Source of the DNA: Erigeron canadensis
Lineage: Eukaryota; Streptophyta; Magnoliopsida; Asterales; Asteraceae
DNA length: 64,000 bases
Assembly (NCBI RefSeq): GCF_010389155.1
Contig: NC_057763.1
Span: 30,734,645-30,798,644 of the forward strand
Direction of reading: 5' to 3'
In this document: piece by piece, positions 1 through 13,599 of the stretch
How positions within the stretch are numbered: the first letter of the stretch is position 1
How the letters are laid out: each line of letters starts with the position of its first letter
Made by a program: the position numbers and the translations under genes
The notes under the pieces: generated by a model
Databases searched by the model: none
What the model was told of the DNA's origin: nothing
What the model saw: only the letters and a program-made list of their open reading frames with translations

Positions 1-283
1 TTTTCTTTTAATATCTTATTATTACATAATTATTGTAAGAAGATATATATGATGAAAAAGTTAATTGCCTGCCTGGCTTAATTAACTATTCAAACAACAA
101 AGAATGAAAAAATCTAGCTACCTTACCCTCATTCTTCTTAGAAGAAGAAAAAACACTCCAAAATGAAGAAGAAAAAGTGTGTCTAGTTTAATGACCAAAA
201 GATATTAAAAAGGGGAAAGAAAAAGTATACCCTCTTTATTAATTATGGCTAATTAATTGCCTTGAAAACTTGAGTTGTTGACT

Positions 284-2546
<2,263 letters not shown>

Positions 2547-2644
2547 AAGTAGTGTGTGTGTGTCTTGTGGTGGGTGGTGTGAGGAAATATTAGTAATCTG
2601 ATGGGATCTGAATCAAAGGAGAGTCCACTGGCTGATGATGCCAT

Positions 2645-2658
2645 TAAATATATATAAT
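2645..2658 (-). promoter_or_regulatory. Probable TATA box of the WRKY gene
   Basis: The minus strand reads TATATATA about 100 nt upstream of the WRKY start codon. That leaves room for a normal short 5' UTR, which contains a GT/CA-rich run on the plus strand. Position and composition fit a TATA box. The region is generally AT-rich, so the call is tentative. Confidence 0.4.
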
Positions 2659-2810
2659 GTAGATATATAGAGATAGAGATAGAGAGAATTCAAGTCTCAC
2701 AAAGGGCCAGTTGACACGGCAATAAAATGGGGAAGTTGAAGACCCAAGACTTAATAGTAAAAACTAATTAATTTTACATGTCTCTTTGAATGTTTCTGAT
2801 CATCGAGATT

Positions 2811-2870
2811 AGATTTTTATATCAAAAACGGTAAAAAAAAAAAAAAAAAAAAAGATTTTTATATCAAAAA
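2811..2870 (+). repeat. 18-bp direct repeat flanking a bare poly(A) tract
   Basis: The 18-mer AGATTTTTATATCAAAAA occurs at 2811-2828 and again, identical, at 2853-2870. Between the copies are only CGGT and about 20 A. This looks like a target-site duplication around a poly(A) tail with almost no retroelement body, lying about 265 bp upstream of the WRKY start codon. Confidence 0.65.
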
Positions 2871-2940
2871 ATTTTCATCAACTACTTGGTGATACGAACT
2901 CGTGGCTAAAAAAATGGACGGAAATGAGCATTATCTTTGA

Positions 2941-3069
2941 TTGACTACATACATTAATTTGTTGCTAGAATCGATCATGCATGAAGATATTTCTCTTAGA
3001 GAACATACATTTGAGTCATATGACTCATCATATTTCGATATATTATATATGAAAAAAATTTCATTGACT
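2941..3069. promoter_or_regulatory. W-box pair upstream of the WRKY gene
   Basis: TTGACT occurs at 2941-2946 and 3064-3069, about 395 and 520 bp upstream of the WRKY start. A TTGAC core lies at 2711, and TTGACC at 3416 is inside a SINE. WRKY6-type genes are known to regulate their own promoters through W-boxes. Function here is inference, since such hexamers also occur by chance. Confidence 0.35.
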
Positions 3070-3114
3070 ACCTATTACTCTTTATATGTGTAACTATGAT
3101 TTTATTTTTTAGAA

Positions 3115-3305
3115 CAGCAAGGGTCAGATCACGGGTATCTGGATTGGATACTGTGAATCTACTCGATCCCCTCTCCCCCGCCCGCCCCACCCGGTAAAAG
3201 CTCCACGAAATTCAGGACAAAATCCTAACGGGCAATCGCAGATCGAAAGTATCGAACCTGTCATCTCTTGGACAAAAGTCCGGGTGTCCAACCACTGAGG
3301 TAATC
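3115..3305 (-). mobile_element. tRNA-derived SINE (minus strand)
   Basis: On the minus strand an A-box-like TACCTCAGTGGTTGGA (about 3287-3303) is followed some 30 nt later by a B-box-like GGTTCGATACT (about 3249-3259). This is the pol III internal promoter layout of plant SINEs. The 3' part is more GC-rich than its surroundings. The far end is not sharply defined and no target duplication was found. Confidence 0.55.
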
Positions 3306-3410
3306 AGTATGAGAACAATTTAAAAACTTTAAAATTGTTTAGATAATATACGTGTAACTATGTTTTTTAATTCATGTGATTAATTAAAAGACGTAAATGT
3401 GAATTGATGT

Positions 3411-3692
3411 AATCCTTGACCATTAGTTCAATAGTTAGAAGACTATCCTAAATATATACCTCAAGAGGTTTTGTGTTCAAGCTTTAGGAAGACCTTTATG
3501 AGGATTTGGTATATGTGAACTCAGGTCCAAGTCTTCTGAAGGGACAAGATTTTCCTCATTTGGGTATTTGAAATAGGCAAATCTACTTCGTGGGGACTTT
3601 CTAGCACGAACCTGGTTAAGACAACGCTTGTTAAACCTTCCGTTGTCAAATCATGACACGAAGTTTCCAAAATTCATCTTTAAAAAAAATGT
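3411..3692 (+). mobile_element. tRNA-derived SINE (plus strand)
   Basis: An A-box-like TTAGTTCAATAGTTAGAAG lies at about 3423-3441 and a B-box-like GTGTTCAAGCTT at about 3472-3483. About 190 bp of unrelated body follows, ending in an A-run near 3683-3690. It differs in body sequence from the neighbouring minus-strand SINE, so two families are likely present. Confidence 0.55.
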
Positions 3693-3761
3693 GAATTTAT
3701 GTTACTCTCGCATTTCGCATGTGATTTGAATAATGGAAAATATATATTTTTTATTTAACGA

Positions 3762-3800
3762 GATGAGTATCCGCACAATGCGGTGACGGTGGCGGCAACG
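3762..3800 (-). mobile_element. Possible Helitron-type 3' terminal hairpin
   Basis: The minus strand carries the hairpin CCGCATTGTGCGG followed by ATACTCATCTCG, near a GGTGG-rich arm. The arrangement resembles the subterminal hairpin of the clearer Helitrons in this window, but it lacks a canonical CTRR end and no 5' end was located. Confidence 0.3.
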
Positions 3801-5145
3801 GGTGGTGCTAGTGGTGGTGGTGGTAAAGATGTGGTTATTAATCTAAAAATAATTGACGTAAATGATAGTGTAGTTATTTTTTGGTTAAGGGATATATATT
3901 TTGTAAATTGCTTTATTATTAGATATTTATATTTTTGCACGAGAATTTAATTGGATGTGATTTTGGATTTTCTTTTCTAGAAATTTTGTTTTGTATTTAA
4001 TTAAGTAGTCAGCATTGGACAAGGAAAGATTGATTAAAATAAAAGATAATATTGAATTTGGAAGGAAAATGTGGAGAAAGAAAAGGGCAAAACAATGAAA
4101 ATGGACCACACAACTTGTATGTAATCGATTTATTCAACGAGATAACCAATAAGAACGGAGAATTGTTGTGGTTAAATTTTATAATTTCTATTTAATTAGT
4201 ATTTATAATTTCTATTTTATCAAATAAAAATATAAAAGCATCATTTTCCGTTGTTATCATGTAACTTTTTGTCAATGCAGATTCTATATGTGTGATCGAG
4301 TTCTTTGAACATTTACATACACAATGCAACGATGATTTTGTAATGTTCTCCCTTGCATTGAAAGTGGGCCATTCATCTTCATCATTTGTAAATTTAATAA
4401 CAAATTTGTAAAACCTTTATATAATCTTCAATTTAATATAATTAAATATTTTAGACATTGTAATTAAATATATACATCTTTAAGCTGTATAGCAGGTAAA
4501 AAAAATGAGAGAAAAATATTACAGTTTTAAAGGTTCAAGATTCAATTCTAAACATTTCTAAACCACGTAACTATGATTCAAGTATGATTTTACTGCTTTT
4601 TAAATAGCTGGAATAATTGAGTTTAATTTATCTTTTTGGTAACAAAAGTCCAATTATTTACTAAGGTCAAAGTGCCGAATCAGATATACCGGGCTAACAC
4701 TCGCCAAACACCCCCTCCCATGCGGTAGTGAGTGGAACGAGAGTATGGAGGTAGCCCATTTACGCTCTCGCCCTTATTCCTCTATGTTTTCTTATCTATT
4801 ATACTCATCAATTTAATAGCTACTATCCTTTTCTATTAAAAAAACTAATAAAAATGAAAAGATGGGTAATGAGTTAGAGAGGCACGTCTTAAGAAAATCG
4901 AATGAGGTAAAACTAAAAAAGAATGAGGTAGGTGAGGGTGGGATGTGACCCAGGATACTCTCGTGATAAAATATTAGTTTTACTCTTTAAAATTATATGT
5001 ATACTTCATTTAAGATTAATCAAAGTGCATTATTGATAAAGTTCATGAAATAGCTGTTTTTTACCACAAAATTTGGTGACTTTTTTACACAAAATGTATA
5101 ACTTTTCACACCCTTTAAGTGTGATAGTTAGCATTAGTTTAATCA
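3801..5145. other. AT-rich intergenic DNA, no gene seen
   Basis: Only short ORFs without recognisable domains are present. An island at about 4660-4985 is less AT-rich and contains ACGAGAGTAT near its left end and ATACTCTCGT near its right end. This is a weak inverted pair that could mark a decayed small transposon. Confidence 0.5.
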
Positions 5146-5149
5146 TCAT

Positions 5150-5420
5150 CAAATGATATAGTGATAATGAGGCTTGTTTCTTCAAACAAGATCTCAGATT
5201 TGAGTATTAACCTAAACATTTATGAGAAAATGATCCGTGCGGCAGATTTTACCTAAACTTGGTTAATGTCACTTTAAAAAATGTTACAAATTAAACTTTT
5301 GAATTTGATAAACATACATAGCCCCTCTTGAATTTTACATAACCTCTCCTGAATTTTACATAAATACCCCCTGTTTTGTCTAAGATAGGTACTACATGTT
5401 TTACCTAACATTTTTCCTAA
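5150..5420 (-). repeat. Dispersed repeat, copy 1 (shared with 31187-31750)
   Basis: The reverse complement of this stretch aligns by eye with 31187-31750. Shared landmarks are a GTTAGGTAAA start, two closely spaced TATGTAAAATTCA motifs, then ATGTTTATCAAATTCAAA and TTTAATTTGTAAC. Here the two TATGTAAAATTCA motifs are about 20 bp apart, so this copy shows the uninterrupted arrangement. The element class is unknown; it could be a SINE or retroelement tail. Confidence 0.55.
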
Positions 5421-5429
5421 TATTTATAT

Positions 5430-7191
5430 TAATGTTCATATACATTTATTTTTAAATAGGTTTAGCTAGATAAGTTTTTCTTTTAAAATTGTGGCTGATG
5501 AAACGAGACCTAAAGCTGAACTGTTGAAAGAACCTCTTTCCGTTTTCTCATCACGAGATTTAAATTGAGACCCTATCATGCATGGAGCTCGCTAACGGAC
5601 ATGAACTTAGTTAAAACAATGTTATTTGATCTTATGATATTTAAGTAATTTATGGCTTACCTTTCAAAAAAAAAAGTAATTTATGGCTTTATATATTGAG
5701 AAAAACAAATATGATTCTAGTAGTAGGGAAGAAACATGTTTCTTCCTCACAAACTCCTCCATGAAAATTACATGTATAAATACAAAAACTTTTCCCTTCA
5801 CAAAATCATGAAAGTATGATACTTCTAACAGCATACTTGTTACCCCATATATTTTTTTATATATATGTTCAAAAAGATAAATATTTTTCATTTACCATCG
5901 GAAAAAAATAAGGAAGATCGTTTATTATTACAGGTGGCATGTGGACCCACAAAAGAGTAAGCGAAAATGACATTGATTGCGTCTGAGATTTGTCAAAGAT
6001 TGACGCGTTCCCAAAAAATTCACCGCCCCAAGCGGTCCGGCACTTCCTCGTGATGACTGATTGCTTTTATACACATTATATCCATTTTTAACCCCTATGC
6101 TTTTCACTATTTACACATTGACTTTCACTAATATCGCCACTCTATACTTTTCTAGTTAATTGGTTTAAAAATTGATACATGCACTTCTAATAAAAAAGAT
6201 GAACGAAACTCATGCTTACATCATGACTTTCGTATAGCCTGTTCAAATATGTTATCACATGTTTCTATATATGTGGCGATATATCAATTTTAGAAAAAAA
6301 GGGTTCGTAGATTTGTTTTAGACATCTAGTTCGTCAAAAATTTTGTTTCATTTGGGTGGATCAAGCATGCTGTCAAACTATACCTTTCAGTCACATTTTT
6401 GCAAAGGTTCCAGTCAATTGAGTACCACATCTTCATCAAAGGAAAAACTTGCAAGATCGAACAGCCTAAAACCATTTATTGGATTACATTGAATGAGAAC
6501 GACATATATATATGATGTAATGTAAGACTAGAATGTGTTTTGATCGCGTCAAACATGTAATAATGGTGTACCATGAAAATCATATAACTTAGTAAATAAC
6601 TAAAAGTTGTCATCAAAACGGGAAAACCGTTGTCTTACTAATAACTAATTATTAAATGATTTCAATTGCAATAACTAAATAATCAGGATGATCTATATAT
6701 ATTTGATAGTTCAACCTAATATTTATGTTAAAAATAATTATTGCACACAAGTAATACTTTATTTCTGGCAGGATAATAACAAGTCTATATATATCTATTA
6801 CATCTCATCACAAGTTTTTACGATTTACAAGTGACCAAAATAATTTTGTAAATGATTAAAGTTCTACTGACCAAGACTACAAAAGCTCAAAGTGTAAGGA
6901 GGTAATAAGAACTTTGACCTATTTTTAGAAAGGAAAAAAAAAACAATAAAGAGAGAAATCAACTCTCGTCCAAGTTTCTTCTTGTGAATTGTGATAAATG
7001 ATATGGAGTAAAGCCACGAGTCAACGAATTTCAGGGACTGACTAAAACAGACCCACAAGTGGGGCCCAATGACGACCTTTTGGGGCCCGTTGTAACTTTC
7101 TTTATTTTAGGAACTTTTGCCATGCCACCTAAGATAAGTTTATTCACCGCCTTATGCGGTCATCCATCACTTCGTTGACTCGCTATATTTA
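5430..7191. other. Intergenic DNA, nothing recognised
   Basis: AT-rich with scattered short ORFs and no domain. I saw no RNA gene and no terminal repeats that I could pair. Confidence 0.5.
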
Positions 7192-7468
7192 GGGTATGTT
7201 TGGCACAAAAGCTTGAAGCTGAGGCTGTAGTTAAGGGCTTGGGGCTGAAGCTTGACATTGGGGCTAGGGGCTAGGGCTTTTTTTCAACTCTCTTCCTACG
7301 AGCTTTTATTTTAAAGACCTTTTGAGGCTTTTAGTAGTTTTTCGGGGCTGGAGCTTTTGATTTTTTATGTATTACTAAACAGGGCTATAATTTTCAAATT
7401 AGTTTATTTTTAAAAGCTAAGGCTTTTAAGCACTTAAAAGCCCCTAAAAACCCCTTCCCAAACAGTCC
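7192..7468. mobile_element. Harbinger/hAT-type MITE (GGGTATGTTTGG ends)
   Basis: The left end is GGGTATGTTTGGCA; the right end read backwards is GGACTGTTTGGGAAG. The body is rich in GGGGCTT/AAGCCCC motifs and about 277 bp long. The GTTTGG terminal pattern is typical of plant PIF/Harbinger-like MITEs. The flanking trinucleotides (TTA left, TTT right) only partly agree as a target duplication. Confidence 0.5.
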
Positions 7469-7689
7469 TTTAGACCAGAGTACTTGGCAACCACTACAAA
7501 ATGTGATATGGTGATCAGCTCTCGTATCTTCTCAGAAAAAAAAAAGAAAAAGAATTTGAAATCTACATATATTTATAATCATTTTTTCAGTGGTTAATTA
7601 GACAAAATGTTCATAAACGGTTACAAAAAAAATGTACCAATCATAGAAGTTTTCATGATTAAGATATGCTTGAATTAGCGATGGTTTGG

Positions 7690-7850
7690 TGCAATAAACC
7701 GTTTCATATCGAAACCGGTTACCATCAAAATAAAAGGTGGAAACCGAATACCATAGGAAAGATATGGATTTTGTACCGGTACGATACCGGTACTTTCAAT
7801 ACCATATATCACTTGGAACATGATCACATGAAATTTATTTCAATATTAAT
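7690..7850. repeat. ACCGGTA-rich dispersed repeat, fragment
   Basis: Contains repeated ACCGGT and GATACCGGTAC motifs. Related stretches occur at 13083-13245, 17160-17350 and 39250-39665. They appear to be relics of one non-autonomous element family whose ends I cannot define. Confidence 0.4.
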
Positions 7851-8454
7851 AAAAATAAAAGCTAGTTAAATTTACTTTTTAACAAAGCTTTCTTTTATTG
7901 TAAAAAAAATAGTAAATAAGAAAACCTAACTCTGGTACCACAATTAAATACCCATTAACTCACCCCGTATTCGTTTTATTATGAAATATGAATATCTTGT
8001 TACTATACATTTTAAGTGAAGTTATGTATATACATATTTATTAGACATTCCAAATAAAACTTAATATACATGTTAACTAGGTTTTATCAAATCATTAGCT
8101 GATGTAAACTTGATATACAAAATGTTGGATACTACCAAAGATGTAAAACGAGAAAAATTTACTTGAGTTGTTTAAATGTTTGATGATCGATGATGATAAT
8201 GAAATTGTAACATCCCATCAATGGCGGAAACGCGAGATGCAACTGAAATGAGCTTGCAAATACAATATTTAAGTCCCATAAAAGGGAAACAAACCGAGGC
8301 ATCGTGACCGAGTCTAAAGATCTAGAATGCAATCAAATGATCTTTAGGTCCATCTATAAGCATCAACTCCTAGCTTGCAAGCGATTTCTCTTATACCTAA
8401 AAAGATACTCAAAAACGTTAACACTAGGTTGATGAGTTCGTAGGATCACATAAC

Positions 8455-9060
8455 ATATTCATACAATCAATGATTTACAACGACGAACATAAATGATTAT
8501 ATAACCCTGATACGAACATGAAACGATCATATAACCTTGATTCCTTGATTTGATCATAAAACGATCATATAATCTTGATTCGATGAATGCACGATCATAT
8601 AACAATCATATAACCTTATTAGGTCATAACGAGCATGTAACAGACTTGTAACCCTGGTTTAATAACCAACAATCATATATAACGAGCATAACGAAACATA
8701 ACGATCACAACGAACATATAACCTTCATTTGGTTATAACGAACACAACGACCATATAACGAACATAACGATCATAAAACATACATAACGATCATAACGTA
8801 CATATAACCTTGAAACTTGAAACCTTGATTTGGATCATTGAATGATCACATAATTTGGATCGATAAACGATCACAAAACCTTGAAACCTTGATTTGATTA
8901 TAAAATGATCATATAACGAACATATAACCTTGAAACCTTGATTTCATTATAAAACGATCATATAACGAACATATAACCTTGATTTGATCATATAACGAAC
9001 ATATAACTTTGAAACCTTGATTTGATCATAAAATGATCATATAATGAACATGTACACATT
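8455..9060. repeat. Degenerate minisatellite inside the outer LTR
   Basis: Units built from CGATCATATAACC, TTGAAACCTTGATTTGATC and AACGAACATATAACC recur irregularly over about 600 bp, with unit lengths of roughly 20-55 bp. It is internal to the LTR and not a CRISPR array: the repeats vary and there are no unique spacers. Confidence 0.8.
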
Positions 9061-9884
9061 CAAGAAGGAGTATACTTTCCAATTTATCTAAATAACTAAA
9101 TGGACCTAGGTTTCCAATATGCCCTTTAGGTATTGGTCAGGTTTGTATACAGAGTGTACCAACGGCTAACCTTCCACCCAACCATTACCCATCAAGCATA
9201 CCAAAAACCTACCAATACATAATCATATAAGCACATCAATATCATATACCACATCAGGAGGTCATCCTAGTATAGGCTACAACGATCTTATACGTTCAAC
9301 TACATCCACAACGTTACAATCACGTTACATGTCTACCTATGACATGTTCTAACACAAAAATGTATGCACGTATAATCAACCTAAGCCAAATCCATGGCAT
9401 AACACATAAACACATAGCGAGTATCTTTTCACCCCAAAGCGTACAACATATAGTAGGGGCTACGAAACTCACCTGAGATGAGCAACTATAATCTCCAAAG
9501 AGTGATGAGCAAAGTATCAACCTCCACGACGATCACGGCCTATTCAACAACATCAATTCATCACATGATATTCCAATTGGTAAGGTCTAGCCTTCCATAC
9601 TATGTCACATTCCCAAAAGATACTTTAGAAGTGACTCAAGAACGTTTAAATGTTAAAGGAAGAGTTTTGGTTAATTATGGTTCAATGACTGTCACACCCC
9701 GACTATCATCAAGATCCTTTAGAAGTGACGAAACACAATGGTTGGTGAGTTCGTAGGTTTTGTAACAAGTATCAAGTTTTGTGTCAGGTCGAAATATCAT
9801 CAAGATCCACACAGCAATATGGCTATCAACTTACTTAGGATAGCAAGAATCAAGTATCTATATGCCACCAGCACTTACGGTATA

Positions 9885-10110
9885 TCAGGCCTAAGGTGCA
9901 AGTAGCAAGTATCAAGTATCTAGTATTTGGTGCCTCCAACTCCACCATAAGTATCAAGTATCTGGTGCCTCCAACTCTACCATAAGTATCAAGTATTTGG
10001 TGCCTCCAACTCCACCATAAGTATCAAGTATCTGGTGCCTCCAACTCCACCATAAGTATCAAGCATCAAAAAAATCAAGTATCTAGTATTTCCAATTCCA
10101 CTACAAGTAT
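9885..10110. repeat. Tandem repeat, unit about 35 bp, in the inner LTR
   Basis: The unit AGTATCAAGTATCTGGTG plus CCTCCAACTCCACCATA recurs four to five times with small changes (TATTTGGTG, TATCTAGTA). It lies in the part of the LTR farthest from its promoter. Confidence 0.8.
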
Positions 10111-10499
10111 CAAGAATCAAGTATCATAGTGCACATCATACAATACAGTTAAATAGCCATAAATGATGATAGACACAAAGGCACGAGTTTCCAAATTTGG
10201 TAGTCAAATATGTATCCAAATATAAGAAATCATATGTGTATCCAAAATAAGTTTCTCCAAAATCATCATAGCATAGTTTCCAATAAATACGGTTTATTAG
10301 AAAAACAGTTTGTATCCTTTTAGCCCCATGAAAACATGTGAAAAGGGGACTACGAAACTCACCTGAGCTGTAGCAACAAGATTAAGCTACACAAGATATC
10401 AGAAAGCAAGTAACCGGCACGCAATCAATCTGTTACAAGTTATCACAATTAAGTATTCATTCAACATAGGTAAACGTGCTCATAACGTGTCGTCAAGTG

Positions 10500-10643
10500 T
10501 TGACTAAGTTGTCCTAAAGCGTAGTAGTTTGACTTCGACACAATTTTATAAGTTTGACCAAAGTTGACCAAATTACAAGTTTGACTAAGTTGACCAAATC
10601 GACTAAAGTTGACTAAACCGACCAAAGTTGACTAAAGTTGACC
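10500..10643 (+). promoter_or_regulatory. Nine TTGACY W-box cores in 144 bp, in the inner LTR
   Basis: TTGACT or TTGACC starts at 10500, 10529, 10554, 10564, 10581, 10590, 10609, 10628 and 10638. They arise from a degenerate AAAGTTGACY repeat. W-boxes are the WRKY binding site. By the inferred minus orientation of the LTR, the array lies downstream of the TATA box. Binding is untested. Confidence 0.6.
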
Positions 10644-10799
10644 GAAGTTAACTAAATCGAGGTAGTAATTGATATTCGAGGTCTCAATTGAAAGTTGATG
10701 TCTTAAATTGAATTCGGGGTCTTATTTCACTAAAAGACAAAACTGAAATTAAAAGGCTAGATTTAAGAGGCTAAATTTAAAATGCTAGTAAATCTGGGG

Positions 10800-11000
10800 T
10801 CTTATTTTGAAAATACGAGGTCACACATGAAATACGAGGTCACAAATGAAATACGAGGTCGCATTTGAAATACGAGGTCACAAACTGAAATACAAGGTCA
10901 CATTTGAAATACGGGTTGCAAATGAAAATACGAGGTCACATTTGAAATACGAGGTCGCAAATGGAAATACGAGGTCATATTTGAAATACGAGGTCACATT
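10800..11000. repeat. Tandem repeat, unit 18-20 bp, in the inner LTR
   Basis: Units of the form AAATACGAGGTCACATTTG recur about ten times (10810-10995). Related ATTACGATGTCG units reappear at 11690-11850. An ORF across this array encodes only the repetitive translation and is not a gene. Confidence 0.85.
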
Positions 11001-11643
11001 TCGACGGGGTGGTAAACTGGGTTGTTCTCTCCTAAAATTCATTCTAGAAAACCCTAATCGTATCTTTCGATCTGGAAGGTGTTTTTATCATCAGATTGTA
11101 CTTTTAGACCCCCAAATATGATGGGAAAAACAATCCTAAAGTCGGAAACTCGAAAAACGGACTTAAACTCGAAAACCCATTTGAACAAAGTTTATAAAAA
11201 GTATATAAAAATCCTTAATTCTCAAGATTTTGTTAACGAAACCACATGAAACTTTGACAAGAGTTGTAGTATATGATTCTAAACGTTTTGGACGTAAAAA
11301 GTTTGTTACTTGGAGGGTGTAGTGTGTGTATTAAAAGAAAAACCGAAAATACCAAAAAGAAGAGCATTAAGTGGGTTTTGATTTTATACCTTGAATATGT
11401 AAAATATGAGTTTGTAAATATGTTTATGACACAAAAACACTGTTGTTAAAGCTCAATTTAAACAAAATAAGGTTTGATTTTTATAAAACTTGATGTAAAA
11501 TGGGGTAATAATGGTGAGGTAGTAAAAGTGGGTTTGTAAAGTGAGGTAGCAATTTGGAGTAGCAAAAGGGTGGTGGTAAGGGTTTGTGTGTGTTTTTCTT
11601 GGAGGCTAAGTTGATGGAATGAGGGTTTTGTGAGAGAATAAGA

Positions 11644-11652
11644 CTATTTATA
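11644..11652 (-). promoter_or_regulatory. TATA box of the inner LTR
   Basis: The minus strand reads TATAAATAG here, followed by a CT/CA-rich leader (TTATTCTCTCACAAAACCC). It lies about 265 nt from the LTR start on that strand, a normal U3 length. It is the main basis for assigning the LTR to the minus strand. Confidence 0.6.
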
Positions 11653-13082
11653 TGTAGGGTAAGATAGAGGTGCTTCCATGTTAACTCAAAAATGCGATGC
11701 CAGACTCGAATACGTGGCCAAATCAAAATACGAGGCTGGTACAGAATTACGATGTTGATTCATAAATATGAGGTCGTGTTACAATTACGATGTCGATACA
11801 AAATTACGAAGTCGTTTTACAATTACGATGTCGACTAATAATACGAGGTCATATTTTCAAGCTTAAAATTTTAATTTGACTAAAAATCTTTCGTGGTCAA
11901 CTCACGGGTGTTACAATGACTTAGCAACCAAAATTTGACATGAGAATCAAAGTGTTTGTATTTGTGTTTTAACAAGCCATTTGACCTTTATTTGATGAAA
12001 TAAAACTCCCCTTATGAGTTACAAGTCTATTGAATGTGCAACAAAGAGGAAACCGAAAAAGTAGCCAAAGAGGGTAGTGGAGCACGGCTCTTGCACAGGG
12101 CAAAGGCCGTGCTCAGCCTCTCAGAGGTCGTGCTCCCACTAACAAGCACTAACCCCATTTTTCAACTCAAAACCTCAATTTGACCTCAAAATCGACTAGG
12201 GGAAACTTCAAGACTCGAACATAAGCATAAATGGACATAACCCACATCATAAACTCAATTCATAACAACAATTCCATGTCCAATTTCGTTCTTGACCCAA
12301 TTCAAACCTTAAGAAACCCTAATTTGACTCCAATTCGTTTTTGAACCCAAATTGACCAAGAAACATGATTAATAACATAAAAATGATGAATTTGAGGTAG
12401 ACTTTACTTACCAAATCTTCCTCCAAGATGTAAAACCCGAAATAGAGCTAAAATGGAGGATTTCTTGCACTTTGAAAAACCCAAATTTTGATATGTTATG
12501 AAGATGATGATAATGATGAAGATTCCAACAAAAATCTAACTTGAAACACATTTTTGGTGTAAGAATTCTAGATAGAGAGAGATGTGTGTCTGTGTGTGTG
12601 TGTTGTGTTCTTGCAAGAAAAAAGAGAAAAGAGGGATAAAGAGAGAGAGTGAAATGAGAAATGAAAAGAAAGAGAAGGGAGGGAGGGGTTTTGTTCCCCT
12701 CAAGCACTCTCGCGACAAGTCACGGTTTCTCCCAACAAATGATTCATTAAGTTAAGACTTTTCACTTGAGACTTGTTCAAATATTTCGTTGACATATTAT
12801 TATCTATTTTGAAATTACGATTCTATCGACAATTCATACGCCTACCTCTTTACTACAAAAGTTTACTTATCAAAATTTGACTCGTTTCAAAACTACTAGT
12901 CCCGTTATGTTGACTGGTCAAAATGACGGATGTTACAGAATTCTTGAGTTTTGAATGTTTTGTTGTTTTATGTTTTGATTGTTGTTAAAAATAGAATATT
13001 ATCTTTTACAACTATCTTAAATTTAGATTTACTTTAGTTATAGGAAGAACATGAACACTAAACTATAAAGCACCCTATCATA

Positions 13083-13245
13083 CTACAACCGGTATTACCG
13101 GTACAGACGTACAGTACTAATATTGAAAAGGTTATCATCGAAAGGAGGTCCCGAATACCATATCGAATACCAAAGGATATAGATATATTTCAGTATTGAT
13201 ACCGGTTCGATATTCAGTACGATATCTATATTTCGTTACTCCATA
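13083..13245. repeat. ACCGGTA-rich dispersed repeat, fragment
   Basis: Contains AACCGGTATTACCGGTAC and TTGATACCGGTTCGATATTC; same loose family as 7690-7850. The following stretch to about 13600 holds nothing I recognise. Confidence 0.4.
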
Positions 13246-13599
13246 TCAACTTCACTATATTCACTCACTTTCATCACTTTTCAACCCACTTTCCAACGTC
13301 TAACATATATCACATGGTCAACGCGACTTAATTCTTTACCTGACTTACTTCTTACTTTCACGTTGGTAATACACCGGTGGCAGTGTACCTATGAAGATAC
13401 TTTACTACCCGCATGGCCACTGGACACCAGTGCACCACACTAAGTAGCCTAAGAGAGATGAGAAATAACTTTATATATATGGAAAACTAAGTAAAGTAAT
13501 GTTTTCCTTTTAAATGAAAATTGCTTATATGAACCTTTTTTTTTCTTGGACGTTCATGTCACGGGACGGCTAGCCGTTACATTCAATTGGGCAGGCAGT

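Larger units (their letters stand above)
9690..11915 (-). mobile_element. Solo LTR (inner), perfect 5-bp target duplication
   Basis: The element begins TGTCACACCCCG (9690) and ends CGGGTGTTACA (11915), 2226 bp. ATGAC flanks it on both sides (9685-9689 and 11916-11920), a perfect 5-bp target duplication as expected for LTR retrotransposons. No internal coding region or second LTR exists, so it is a solo LTR left by recombination. Read on the minus strand it starts TGTAACACCCG, has a TATA box about 265 nt in, then a CT-rich transcribed stretch, so minus is the likely element orientation. ORFs inside it only translate the minisatellites. Confidence 0.88.
8206..12937 (-). mobile_element. Solo LTR (outer), interrupted by a nested solo LTR
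   Basis: The ends are TGTAACATCC (8206-8215) and GGATGTTACA (12928-12937), a perfect 10-bp inverted pair of the TG...CA LTR type. Flanks are GAAAT (8201-8205) and GAATT (12938-12942), a possible 5-bp target duplication with one mismatch. With the nested insertion removed, the LTR is about 2.5 kb. Its 5' part holds minisatellite, and its 3' part holds a CT-rich 5'UTR-like stretch when read on the minus strand (about 12720-12540). It shares GAGTTCGTAGG and CTACGAAACTCACCTGAG with the inner LTR, so both belong to one broad family. The length and TGT-ACACCC-type ends suggest a Ty3/gypsy element, perhaps Tekay/Del. No internal gag-pol is present. Confidence 0.75.

Noticed and set aside
8455..9060. 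Direct repeats suggesting a CRISPR-like array
   Set aside because: The repeats are degenerate, have no unique spacers, lie inside an LTR, and the genome is a plant's.
10846..11121. ORF of 91 codons with repeating VTFEI/LKYEV units
   Set aside because: It is the translation of the 18-20-bp LTR minisatellite; there is no start context, domain or splice evidence.
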